From the NCBI GenBank assembly GCA_006384855.1, contig VCJN01002436.1:186001-250000 (forward strand): a DNA stretch of 64,000 bases. Direction: 5' to 3'. This stretch comes from Tetraselmis striata (lineage: Eukaryota > Chlorophyta > Chlorodendrophyceae > Chlorodendrales > Chlorodendraceae). A program made the position numbers and the translations under genes. Positions 45,197 to 56,589 of the stretch are shown here, piece after piece (the first letter of the stretch is position 1; each line of letters starts with the position of its first letter). The notes under the pieces were generated by a model. The model did not search any database. It saw only the letters and a program-made list of their open reading frames with translations, and was not told the origin of the DNA.

Positions 45197-48100
45197 CAGT
45201 CGGACTATTCGGGGTGAAACCGCGAGAGGTTCGGGGGAAGCCTTACTGGTCGCTAGCATGTAACCTGTCGCGGAAACTGTCGGACAAGTTTGGTACAGGT
45301 ATGGTGATTTTATGGGGAAAAGAGTGGGTGGTAAAATAACACGGATAAAATAAATCCGTAGTATAAAACCTGAAATGCAAAATATAATACGCGAACCCTG
45401 CTGCGAAGATCATGACAGCAAGGCCCAGGGCCGGGCCTGCAGTTTCTGTGCCGCCGAGAGTGGGTGCACGTGGGCGCTCACAGGTGCCGTGCCCTAGGAG
45501 CTGCTTCCGCTTCTCCAGGTTTGTGCTCGCCATGATGCCGAGAGTCCATACTGCGGCGCGGTCGTGCGCAAGCGCAGCCTCCTCGGCGCTGGGGAAGGTG
45601 CCCAGGTCGATGGTTATCTGCGCCCGAAACTGGTCGCCCTCCTGCATTCGGCAGGATGGAAGCGCCGTATTTCAGCCGACGGCTCCCGCACTCAGTCAAA
45701 CCAAAACGTGCCCTGGATGTAGCGGGCGGTCGGGTGACGTGGATCTTGTTCATACCGGCATTTTACTCGTTGCATAGATAAAATGCACAATGTGAGATTG
45801 GACGACGACGCGGGAGGGCGGGCTTACCTTCTGTACCCCCCAGAGCTCCTGCCGACCGAGCTCCTTCAGGAGCTCTTCGTACGTCTTTGCACGCGGCGGT
45901 GTCTCCTCTGGCTCCCCCGCTACGGAGCTCACCTCGCTCCGGGCTGCGCGCCGAGAAAGGGGCATGCCACACAACGTCAAGGGCAGTCCAAATACTGGTG
46001 GCACTCGAATCACCGCAACCTGAAACAGGCGTCCCGGGCGTACCGTTGCTCTGCTCCTTGCCCTCCTCGCTCTCCGACACGTCGTCGTCGTACTCGTCCT
46101 CGCCGTCGAAGTCGTTGCCGTCCTTGTCCAGCCGCAAATCCTCCACGACGCCCTCCTCGTTCTCGTAGTCGGAGACGGGAAAGTTGGTGACAGCGTCGGC
46201 GCCCAGCAGCTTGATAGCCTCACGGTCGTACGCGCGAGCAGCCTGACCCAGCGAAAGCCACCGGCAGGCGCGACTCAGAAGTCAGTTTGTTTTTGCACAA
46301 GTTCAAAATATATGGCGCCAACCTGCTCGGAAAGATCAAAATAGTTAGCGCGATGTCTGTGAACCTTTACAGTCGACAAGGAGCGTACAGTACATAGACG
46401 GAACACCAATAGCACATAGCCGGCACGTTGTCGTGTCAACACCAAAATCAAAACAAAGAGGGTTTGAAGAGGGGCGCCAATTTGAAGGAGGAAGAAATTG
46501 CGAAAAAGCGGCGTTTCATTTTCACTCGTGATGCGGCCTGCATGGCGTGCTCCACAGGCCGAGAGCCTGCGCATCACCCACCTCGGTGCCCGAGTCATAG
46601 TAGCCCACATGGATCTGCTTCTTTTGGTGCTGGATCATCGCGCGCCACTTCTTCTTCCCGCGCCCCCGGCTCACGCCCCTGCTCAACATCATCGGCAGGT
46701 CCTCAGTACGGGAAGTGATGCCCTTCCAGATGAAAGATGGCAAACCCCCTGAGCCACCGCACTCGTCAGCCCCAAGTGACATGTTTGCGACGCATTCGCA
46801 TTGTGCTAATGTTTTTTCCAACGGACGAGGTGTGAGATCAATGAGTCGCTGTAGTCCCTGTCACACTGGACAAGTGGTGTGCCCAGTCCGGCTGTAGTGC
46901 CAATGCCGGAGTGCGCAAGTACACGCGAAAAAGGGTCGGGACCATGGTACACGCTGTGACAGGCGCACGGGGCGTACCGGAACTTGGAGGAGCGGTACGG
47001 CTCGAGCTTTGAGGAGTCTGACGGCTTGGCGGGCGGCGGCATGGCCGACACCTGAGCTCCTGCTGGGACAGCGCTCATGGGGAAGTTGAGGATGCAGTTC
47101 GGACCAAAGGTATTGGTGGCTTCACGGTCCCATGCCAGGGCGGCCTCCTCCTCCGTGCCGAACAGCCTGGTTGGGGAATGGGGCAGGCGGTCACGTCAAT
47201 CACCGCAGGCGGGTGCGCGGGACAGGGGGATCACAAACAGTGGCAGGACAGACAACGGCGGGGCGGCTGCTCACCCGATGGTCCGCTGCTTGCCACCTGA
47301 GGCGTCCCCAATTGCGGCCAGGTACTGCCCAGAGGTGACATCGTAGGTGACGCCCCTTCACGCAGCGATTGCACCGGCCGCATTAGCTCACCGGTGCCAA
47401 ACGAGGAGCGGTTGTAATGAACATAATGGCAGGTATGAGGGGACATAATCATGTGGGATGATGTTGCCTGCATTTCATTGAAATTGCACCTCGAATGTAC
47501 CGCACATTGTGGCTTTTTGCCCCCACCCCTTTTTCAAGAAACGAGAATAATGCTATATTTGAAAACATAAGTGAATTCGACAGAAAACCCGGCGCACCTG
47601 TACTTCTGCGGCGGCAGCACCATGGACTTGCTGTTCTTTGCGGCCGGCGGCATCCCCCCATGCCGCTGCATGTTGGCGGCTAGCGCGGGGAGCACAGACT
47701 GCGGGTCCTGCCCCAGTGCGGCCGCCATGGCAGCGTTGGCCGGCATGCCGTCCCGCGCCGCCGCGGCCGCCACCGCTGCTGCCGCCTGCACCGCGGCCTG
47801 TTGCTGCGGCCCCACCGCGTTCATCACCATCTGCGGCGACGGCAGGATGCCGGACGCCGCCATGGCCTGCACCGCCGCAGCTGCCTGCTGTTGCTGCTGC
47901 TGCTGCTGGGCCAGCGCCTGGCCCGGCTGCATCTGCTGATGCGCCGCCATCATCCCCTGCATCGAGCTCTGCGAGGCCGAGGGGGGCAGCTGGCCGTGCT
48001 GGCTGCCGCTGAGGCTGTTCTGAGAGTTGTGGCGAGACAGGTGCGGCGCCGACGCCGCGTGCACCATCGACGACAGGCCCAGTGCCGCGGCGGCGGCGGC

Positions 48101-48401
48101 CATCTGCGTGGTGCCGGGCCCGGCCTCCATGCTGTGCGGGTTGCTGTGAGAGTTGCTGCCGTGTCGCGCCATCTGCCCCTGCAGGCTGTGAGCCATGCCG
48201 CCCATGCCCTGCCGACATGGATGAATGGAGAGAAGGGGGACCGCCAGAGGGAGTCAGTCACCGGGCACACAAGCCATCCTGCGGAAGCCCCAGTTCCCAA
48301 GCTCGGATGGCCAAAACATCGACAATGTGGCGCTGGATAGTAGGAGACACATTGGTGCGGACGGCTACAGAGCCCCTGGTGGGTGATGGGATATTCAGGA
48401 T

Positions 48402-48455
<54 letters not shown>

Positions 48456-50328
48456 GCATGCCGTAGATGCATGTGCTGGGCTGAGGGGCTGCACGCATCA
48501 GGGAAACCACAACCTGTAGCAATGTTCACCGCCCTCCCCCCATGGGGAGAGGACTCATTGATGGTATCAAATGGTTGTCATCCCTTGCGGCAGCGCCCTC
48601 CCAGAACCCAGACGCGCACCCATAAGAACACGCACATGCGCCCACGGACGTGCGGACACCCACGCGCATTACGTCCTCGTTGTGTTATGGACATCATAGC
48701 GGCGTCACAGAACCGCGCCCTTTACTGCATGCCCCACATTCTCCAGTCCAGCCGACCCATGGCAGTACTACCAGCGCCTTTAACGCTCACCGATTTACTA
48801 AACTGCGAATTGACTTCATAACGGTGCCACTGAACTTTCTACAGGAAAGAGTACCCACAAGGAGAGCCTTTCTTGTCTCCGTATGGTGCTGAGGGTTGAT
48901 TTAGGGTCTCGTTTACCGGTGGGGGGAAGATGGTCACTACATATGATTGATTATTCTTAGGTATGCCGGCATTCCTAGGAGACTGTTAACGTAATGATTA
49001 ATCGCAATAATGACCAACGTGACAAGGGAGGGGAGGGTTACCTGCACCGCCGTTTGCTGCTGCTCTCCGCCGTACATCATCTGCGCCTGGTGGTGCTGCT
49101 GCGCCTGCGCCTGCTGGGCGTGCTGCGCCTGCGCCTGGGCCTGCTGCATCTGCGCCGTCCCGTTCTGCGCGGCCGCCTGCGCCGCCTGCGCGTGCTGCTG
49201 CTGCAGCGCCTGCGCCGCGGCGGAGTGGTGCTGATGCGCCGCCTGCGCTGCCGCGGCCTGCTGCTGGTGCGCCGCCTTGGCCGCCATCTCGTTCTGCTGG
49301 TGCGCCACCTGCGCCGCGGCGCTGTGGTGCTCGTGCGCCGCGGCGGCGCTGGCGGCCTGCTGGCTGTGCGCCGAGTGCGCCACGGCGGCCTGCTGCATCT
49401 GGATCTGCAGCATGTGCTGCTGCTGCTGCTGGGGGTACTGCCCGCCCTGGGCGGAGCCGCTCAGGTCGTGCTGTGACGCCTGCATCGAAGTCAGGCTGCT
49501 GGGCATCGGCACCTGGGGCACCACCTGCTCCGCCGCCTGCACCAGCTGCATCTGCTGCGACACCGCGGCCATGCCCAGGTGGTGGCTGTCCGCCTGGCTG
49601 TACTGCGCCTGCTGAGACTGCGCCGCCATGTTGTGCATCACCTCCGCCTGATGCGCAAACTGCGACATCTGCGCCGCCGACGCCGCCGCCGCCTGCTCCG
49701 TGGCCGCCTTCATGCCAGGCAGGTCGTGCCCGTACGCCTGCGGCATCATCTGCACCTGGTGCACCTGCGAGCTCGGCTGGCTCATCTGCATGCCACTGGC
49801 CGCGTTCTGCATGCCCACCGACATACTGTGGATGCTGCCAGCCATCGCCATCTGCTGCGAGGCGGTGCCAATGTTAAAGGACAGCGGGGTAGAGTGCGCC
49901 TGAGGCACGGCGGGCTGCGGGTGCTGCTGTGGGTGCTGCATCATCCGCTGCTGCTGCTGCTGCTGAGGCGGCGGCATCATCTGCTGCGGCTGTTGCTGCT
50001 GGTGGAGGCTGGAGGCTGCAGCTGCACCGAGCACCATTTCGGAGGAGGCGGTGCCGCCGTTGGCAAGCACCATGGCGATGCTAGATGAGTGCAGCATGTT
50101 GCCGGTGTTCTGCATCGCCATGCTGTGCTGCATCTGCATACTGGTCTGCATCTGCATGCCGTTCGGCTGCTGCTGCTGCTGCATACTTGATGGTTGCTGC
50201 TGCATGCTTGGTGGTTGCTGCTGCTGCAGCTGCATGCTTGGTGGTTGCTGCTGCTGCTGCATGCTTGACGGTTGCTGCTGCTGCTGCTGCTGCATGCCGG
50301 ACGGCTGCTGTTGCATCTGCATGCTGGG

Positions 50329-50376
<48 letters not shown>

Positions 50377-50871
50377 TGCCATGAGCTGCTGCTGGCCTGG
50401 CAAGACGCTGGCATCCAGGTCAGAATCGCGCGGTGTGTTGAGGAAAGTGGAAATAAAGTCCTGGGAGTTGTGGGCGCCGCTGCCCTGGCCAGAGAAGACC
50501 TGTGAGGGAGTCACGGAGGAGCCCAGCATGTCGTCCACCTCCCAGGCGCCCGACCCGTTGCCACTCTCCGTGTACTCCAGGTGGCCGCCGGTGTTCTGGA
50601 AGCCGTGCGCCTCCATGGGGGGCTGCTCCCCGGCAGGCGCGTTGGGCAGGTGCTGCGCGCCTTGCTCCCCGTTGGCTAAATGGGCGTGCTTGCCGGCGTC
50701 AAGGGGCTGCGACGCCTGGCACAAGCTGTGCTGCGAACCGGCCGCGGGCTCGGGCATCCACGAGGATGGGTCCACGTCAAAATGGCCCGAGCCGTCCGCA
50801 GCGTTCTGCTGATACTGCATCGCGGGCGCTGGCACCGTTGGCATCCAGCCGGGCCGTGGTGATGCAGTCCA
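43367..50871 (-). CDS. AP2-domain transcription factor with four AP2 domains and Q-rich N-terminus, 11 exons
   Basis: Exons in transcript order: 50871-49042, 48208-47598, 47355-47275, 47166-46978, 46678-46582, 46242-46044, 45943-45828, 45641-45482, 44997-44861, 44338-44157 and 43607-43367. From ATG 50844 they give 1271 aa, with phases agreeing throughout. The first ~800 residues are Gln/Ala/His/Met-rich with CAG runs and repeated QQPSSMQ-type words, as in activation domains. Four AP2 domains follow: KYRGVTYD...LFGTEEEAALAWDREA; KFRGVSRGRGKKKWRAMI...EAARAYDREA; WGVQKEGDQFRAQI...LGTFPSAEEAALAHDRAA; and QYRGVSSPDGGETWQAIV...FKSAEEAARCYDQ. Each ends near a TNFP/LNFP/STNLE motif. An acidic linker follows domain 2. 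AP2 proteins bind GC-rich DNA. The first exon has an acceptor at 50872 and the ATG context is weak, so a further 5' exon is likely. Confidence 0.92.
43897..43924. repeat. (TG)n microsatellite in AP2 last intron
   Basis: About 14 TG units read directly, followed by a short G run. On the gene's own strand this is a CA repeat in the final intron. Confidence 0.9.
48405..48590 (-). repeat. (CA)n microsatellite plus sixth copy of repeat B
   Basis: A (CA)n run at 48405-48453 is followed by the reverse complement of repeat B (about 48488-48590), including CACCGCCCTCCCCCCATGG and ATGGTATCAAATGGTTGTCA. It is in the first recognised intron of the AP2 gene, so relative to transcription it has the same orientation as the NOP2-intron copies. 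Confidence 0.9.
50160..50375 (-). repeat. Coding CAG/glutamine repeat tract
   Basis: On the minus strand this encodes alternating polyglutamine blocks and P-S-M-Q/P-P-S-M-Q words, at least six tandem units, ending with a pure Q run. It is a likely length-variable part of the AP2 protein. Confidence 0.9.
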
Positions 50872-53400
50872 CTGCAGGGCGGCACAGAGCGCCCAGCAAA
50901 AGCGGCACAGAGCAGGTCAGGAAACGTTTACCGGACGGTTTCCCCACGCCCCGCTAAGCCAGGACATGGCACGCTAGCGTCGCCATAGAGCGGACCAATC
51001 GAATCGTCCCCCCCCCCCCCCCCCCCCCCCCCTTCCCAAAGCCCTATCAACTAAGGAGGAGGCAAGCACCCGACAGGGCTAGGGATACGCATCTCGGCCA
51101 CCTCGTGTTCTTTTAGGGTGCCTACACGTCAGGCTACTCGCTCTTGTGCTAGGCGAGTGTATAGGCGCAGGATGGAGAGGGAATGAGGAAAGGGGCGGAA
51201 ACAGAAGGGGAGGGGGGGACCTTCTTGGTGCCAGTGAGCGCTGGGTCGAAGCAGGGCTCAGTCGCGTCCTAAATCCATCCCCCAGGCTCTCGAGGAGCCC
51301 CCGCCGCTACGAGATCCCCTTCACGCCCTGCGCGGCACAGGCATAACTCAGATAACCGCAGCGTCTGCACCGTACCTGAGTTCCAGCCCCAGATAGCTCC
51401 CGAATGCGTGTGCGTCCCGCACTGGTTTAGTCTTGTCCCAGCCGGAAAACGCCCACGAGCCGGCCGGCGCGGGCCCAGCAGGCAGCGAGCGGCCGAGGGT
51501 GGGTAGTGTGGACCGCCGCGAAGCAGCACGGGCGCAGAACGCACCCAAGCACGCAGCGCCGGCCTCCCTGGGCGCCAGCAGGTGAGCAAGTTCCACTCCC
51601 TCCGAACACCGCGTGCACCTATCCGGAATCTGACGCCTGCTAGCGGGTGGCGTGGGCCGGTCAAGGGGCTGCGGTTGCTCTCGACGACAGCACCCCTAAC
51701 CGGGTGAGTTCAAACCCCGTTCCGCCCTGGGTGGCTCTCCGCGCTTTAACACGATCAAGTACTCGAGTACGAGGTCGTACTACATCAAGTACTTTACGCA
51801 AGAAGTGGGCCGTGCTGTATTTATTATTATATTCTCGTGCTGGTGTAGTTAGGGCTCTAGCGTCGGACCCACGGGCCGCGTGATGCCCTTTAGCCACGCC
51901 AATTCATTTATGATTGTAATGTATCTCTCTCTCTCTCTCGTGCTGGTGTAGTAGTGGCGTCGCGCGTATTTATAAACATGGTCGCAATATTGCGGAGGGT
52001 GCACGATAGTGGTGCACATCATACACGCCGCTTGCCAGGCGAGCAGCAGACCGCCCGGCCCGATCTCCTGCACCCCGGCAAGTCAAGCCTCCCCAGAGCC
52101 CGGTGCAGCCTCACGTTGCCGGACGCCTTGGGAATGGACGCCGCCACCACCTACGCACTGCTTCAAAGGACCCTTCGCACGCTTTCTGGAACGACGTGCA
52201 CATACTTATTGACGCTAACTCCGGATACCCGCTCGTAGACAGCGCGCATAATATGTGATGATGGTACCTGTACTGATATACCGTATGAATGCAATATATT
52301 ATTTTCATCAATAAAATCTTTCCTGCTACGAGTAAGGATTACCTGTCCCGTATGGACGCTCCGACGCTCAGCCGGGAGTACGGAACGACGCGGATGAGAC
52401 CAACTACGCGGTAGTTTATGAGCGGCCCACGGGCCCGGGGGGGGGGGGGGGGGGGGGGGGTTGAGGTAACCTTGTTCAGTGCGAGCAGCGCTTGCACTCC
52501 GAGCGACGCACAGCGACCGCACTAGTAACTGCTGCTTGCCCTGATACCTCGGCAAAGGGCGGCGAGGGACTGGTGAGCACTGACGCCGCCGCTGGTGGGA
52601 GAAAATAAATGCCCATCGACATCTTGAAGGAGAGCTGCGCGGGTTGATCGAGGCGTGGGGCTCGGACCGCGCACTCTCTTCCGTACGAGATACAGGTACA
52701 GGGTACAGGGTACAGGTAGAAGGGTTTCGATATTAATTAATAATTTCAAGGAGAGGGGGCATTGGCACACTGCCGAAAAGGCGCTTTGCCGTCCTTACAA
52801 GAATCAGGGCGCCTAAGAGGCAGACCCCAAAAGACAATGAATATCGAAGTGAAGGGTGAGAGTGGCTGTCCCAAATGAAGATGGGGACAGACAAACCCCA
52901 TTATGCTTTTATGCACACGACGAAAGAGCATGTGGGAGCAGCGCTTCCGGGAATGAAGGCTGCGTCGCGGGAACCACGCGCAGTGTGGTGCCGTGCGGGC
53001 GTACGGAAGCTTCCGCCGGATAATGAAAATGCCTAGGGGCTGCTAGGTCGATGCAGCTCCTCAAGCGATACGGACACGACACGTGAATGTACTTGGATGT
53101 GGGTGCCGTACCGCGCATTCTTAGACAGGGGAAGATAAAATCACAAAAACTACTAGTAGTAAACATTTCAACAGAGAGGCGGCGCGCATGCACATTGCCG
53201 ATACAAATCGTATTTGGCGCCGCCGGCTGCAAGGCGGCGGCCGGGCGGGACAGTATTGGCGATTGTTGCACGGCGGGACGTGCGAAAGGCGGGTGGGGGA
53301 AGTTGAACGATGTAGGCCGTAGCCAGCTCCACGCATGGTTGGAAGACGTGCGAAAGGCGGGCTGCAACATGAGCAGCCTGGCCAACCATCAATCGTGCGG
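50872..53400. other. Region upstream of the AP2 gene
   Basis: No firm exon. C and G tracts are at about 51008-51032 and 52438-52460, a (CT)n run at about 51921-51938, and GTAC-rich words near 51765-51800 and 52680-52720. A GC-rich minus-strand stretch (51600-51360) ends in an AG|GTACGG donor and might be a 5' exon, but its phase does not match the first AP2 exon. Confidence 0.45.
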
Positions 53401-53429
53401 CGACAACATGGCGTCGTTGCCCATTTGTG

Positions 53430-54795
53430 TGCCCGGACTACGGAAGCAAAAACCGGGGCACAACGTGCAGCGGCGAGCCGTTGGCGCCGATCAGTTGCGT
53501 GCCCGGGCCGCGGAAGCGACCGGAGCACATGGGACAATGGCGGTCCGATGGCGCCGACCAACGGCATGCCCGGGCTACGAAAGCAAGCAACCGGGGCACA
53601 AGGTGATGCGGCCCAGCATTGGTGCCAACTCACTACGTGCCCGGGCCGCGGAAGCGACATGGGCACACGGTGCAGTAGTGGCAGACCCATGGCGCCGGCC
53701 AGCCGCATGACCGGGCCGCGGAAACAACCGCGGCACATGGTGCAGCGGCGGCCCGATAATGGTAGTGTCGACCCATCGCTTGCCGCCCGGGCCGCGGTAG
53801 TGACCGGGGCACATGGTGCGGAGGTGGCCCCGTGGCGCCAAAGCACTGCTTGCCCTGCCTGCCGAAGCAACTGGAGCACAAGATTCGGGCGGCCCGATTG
53901 CTCCGACTACCTAGTTGCATGTCATGGCTGCGAAAGTGACTACAGGAGCCCTATGGTGGGTACAAAAGCGCCGCGCCCGTTGGCGTCGTCGGGCAGCCGC
54001 ATGCCCATACCGTGGAAGCAACCTGGCCAGATGGTGCAGTAGTGGCGGCTCCATGGCGCCGATCTATGGCGTGGTCGGGGGGCGAAAGCAACCGGGGCAC
54101 ATGATGCGGTGGCGGCCCGATGCTGGTGACGACCCATCGCTTGCCTGGGCCGCGGTAGTGAATGGGGCACATGGTGCGGTGGTGGCTCCATGGCGCCGAG
54201 CCATTGTTTGCTCGGGCCGCGGAAGCAACCGCCGGAGCGAACAAGCTTTGGGCGGCCCAATGGCTCTGACTAGTTGCGAGTTCTGGCTGCGAAAGCGACC
54301 GGAGCCCTGTGGTGGGTACATAATCGCCCCGTTGGCGTCGAGCAGCCGCGTGCCCATACATCGGAAGCGGCCGGGGAACATGGTGCCGTGGCGGCTTGAT
54401 GGCGCCGACCTATATATGGCGTCCTCGGGGGGCGAAAGCAACCGGGGGGGCATGGTGCAGTGGCGGCATGATGGCGCCGACTACCTCGTGCTTGCCCCGG
54501 CCGCGGGAGCAACCGGGGCGCATGCAACAAGCTTCAGGCGGCGCGATGGCGCCGACCAACTGCGTTCCTAGGCCGCGGAAGCAACCGTGGCGCTCGGTGC
54601 AAGAGCGGCCCGATGGCGCCGACCAGCAGTGCATGTGCCCGACCCACGGAAGCCACCGGGGCACAGGGTGTAATGGCTGCCCGTTGGCGTCGATTCACTG
54701 CGTTCCATGGCCGACAAAGCAAACGGGGCAGCACAGGGTGCAGTGGCGGCATGATCGCGCTTACCAAGTGCGTGCTCATGCCGCGGAAGCAACCG
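53430..54795. repeat. ~70-bp minisatellite array, block 1
   Basis: About 19 diverged tandem units with the words GCCCGGGCCGCGGAAGCGAC, CGGGGCACATGGTGCA, GTGGCGGCC and GATGGCGCCGACCA. Unit starts at 53511, ~53580, ~53649 and ~53718 show a 69-70-base period. Frames are broken on both strands, so no protein is supported. Confidence 0.88.
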
Positions 54796-55071
54796 TAAAA
54801 ATTGAAATTGAAATTGAATTACTACTTCTAATTCGCTGCTCTCCGCCGTCCGGACCGTGCCGTTATGAAGGCCTGCCATCTCTAGCCATAGTAGGAACAC
54901 GGGTGTGTATTGCAGCTCAGGCTACCGGCCATTCTCTTCCTTGTCCACAATCCCCGCCTCCTTCCGTCGCAGCCTTGGGCTGCCCCTCATGTCCGTTATT
55001 GTCTTTGACTTCGCGGCATTTCCGTCTTCCGCGCCCAGTTCATTACGGAGTCCCGGGCAGCCTGATCTAGG

Positions 55072-56110
55072 TGTGACAATAATACGAGTACGATGTACTA
55101 TGAGTTAGTACCTGCGAGTACTAGTACAATGTGTACCTGTGACTACGGGTATATGTAATGTATAATGCTGCCATGTGGTAAGCGTTGTGAGAAACCAAGA
55201 TCTTTGTGTCGCAAAAACACCGTAGCCTCTTGCCTTTTGCACCACCACTGCACACTACCTTTGTTTGTCTCTGAGCCTCTATCCTGTTGAGATTGTCGCA
55301 CTGGTTAAATCATAATAATACTGCTTTTTTGCCCTATGGAACCTCGACACTTATCGACATGTCAGTTCGCGAACTCGCAGTACGTATGCTGCGGCAAACT
55401 AAAACCGGGATCACGATGAATCCGGCTGACCTGAAGCTTTTCGACTGTGTGACTATCGATGGAACGCACTGGTTTCGGAGCGAGCGTTGCTCCATATTCT
55501 TCAAGTCTTCCACTGCAAGTACTCCTCGGCTATAGTGTTTTGACGATACAAATATATTGGTTCAATGGTCGTCATAATGTCACGGTCAGCACCAATTCAA
55601 GTGCCTGAGGTCACGATCACACATGCAGTGACACCGCAGTCGAAGGGTAGCTTAGAATCTGCGTCCCGCTCACGAGCCGCGCGCGCGCGAAAACTTGCGC
55701 CTCATCGCGTCACTCATTATACAACAAACGAGCCTCGGCTTCGGAGCCGGATTTGATACCGCCTCAATGGTTACAAAGCGCCAACATCCTAATGCAAGGG
55801 TCACCGGTTCGAACCTCGCTGATGTCGAGAATTGAATTCTTGCACCCGGGGGGGGGGGGGGGGGGGGGGCAGAATATAGTGTGACAATAGTGCGAGTACG
55901 ATGTACTACGAGTTAGTACCACAGAGTACTAGTACAATGTGTACATGTGACTACGGGTATACGCACTGTATAAGGCTGCGCCATGTGGTAAGCGTTGTGA
56001 GAAACCAAGATCTTTGTATCGTAAAAACACTGTAGCCTCTCGCCTTTTGCACCACCACTGTACACTACCTTTGTTTGTCTTTGAGCCTCTATCTTGTTTA
56101 GACTGTCGCA
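55072..56110 (+). mobile_element. TRIM-like small LTR element
   Basis: Two direct repeats of about 230 bases (55072-55300 and 55880-56110) begin TGTGACAAT and end ATTGTCGCA or ACTGTCGCA, giving TG...CA ends and a short terminal inverted repeat. The flanks CTAGG (55067-55071) and CTGGG (56111-56115) differ by one base and could be a decayed 5-bp duplication. The 580-base interior has no gag or pol, which fits a terminal-repeat retrotransposon in miniature. Orientation is assumed. Confidence 0.55.
55750..55845 (+). other. tRNA-like remnant inside the TRIM-like element
   Basis: CCTCAATGGTTACAAAGCG resembles a D arm and CACCGGTTCGAACCTCG carries a B-box, at tRNA-like spacing. The anticodon and acceptor stems do not pair well. 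It is a possible tRNA pseudogene captured in the element. Confidence 0.3.
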
Positions 56111-56589
56111 CTGGGTGTTTGGTCCGCTATAGGTGCAACTTCGACCCGTTGCTCGGGTAGACATCTAGCTAGGGCGGCGCCGTGCATTCCCATTGGTGGG
56201 GTATGTCCCACAGAGGAAGCGCATGCGGGTTGAGGCAGTATAGGTGTCCCGCCCTGCCGTGCGGGTCTCCGTCACCAATTGAGGTGCCGTCTTAAGCCTG
56301 TGGTAGTGGTGGTTGTTTAGGGTTTAGGGGGTTATATGGCCCGAGGCCAGTGGGGGTTGCGATTGGCGCTCCGTTGGGGCGCATGTGGGTTTTGTGTGCG
56401 CAGGCGGGGTTCATAGGCCTTCCATGTCTGCGTGCATATAGTCTTCTTCGTCGACCATGGCGCCCAACTCGGCGCCTGAGTCGTGTTCGTCGTCGGCCAT
56501 CCGCTCGTCATCGATGGGGAGAGCGGGTGAGGGGGTGTGGTAAGGGATTGGCGCATGGCACAGGTTACATGGCACGTGTCACAAGAAAC

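Larger units (their letters stand above)
54796..56589. other. 1.8-kb segment between the two minisatellite blocks
   Basis: It contains a TRIM-like LTR element (55072-56110) and spacer with a G tract near 55850-55869. A small 59-codon frame starting at ATG 55359 shows no known domain. Confidence 0.6.

Noticed and set aside
48400..48453. A CRISPR-like array or other spaced repeats
   Set aside because: It is a plain CA microsatellite, and nothing in this eukaryotic window resembles repeat-spacer units.
50872..51664. A 5' exon of the AP2 gene at about 51600-51360
   Set aside because: The possible donor leaves a phase that does not fit the acceptor at 50872, and the reading frame has no family support.
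51655..51735. tRNA gene suggested by GAGTTCAAACCCC
   Set aside because: Only a B-box-like word is present. No cloverleaf could be drawn by eye.
53087..54571. Long frames across the minisatellite (up to 252 codons)
   Set aside because: The unit is about 70 bases with indels, frames switch and both strands are equally open. There is no start, splice or domain support.
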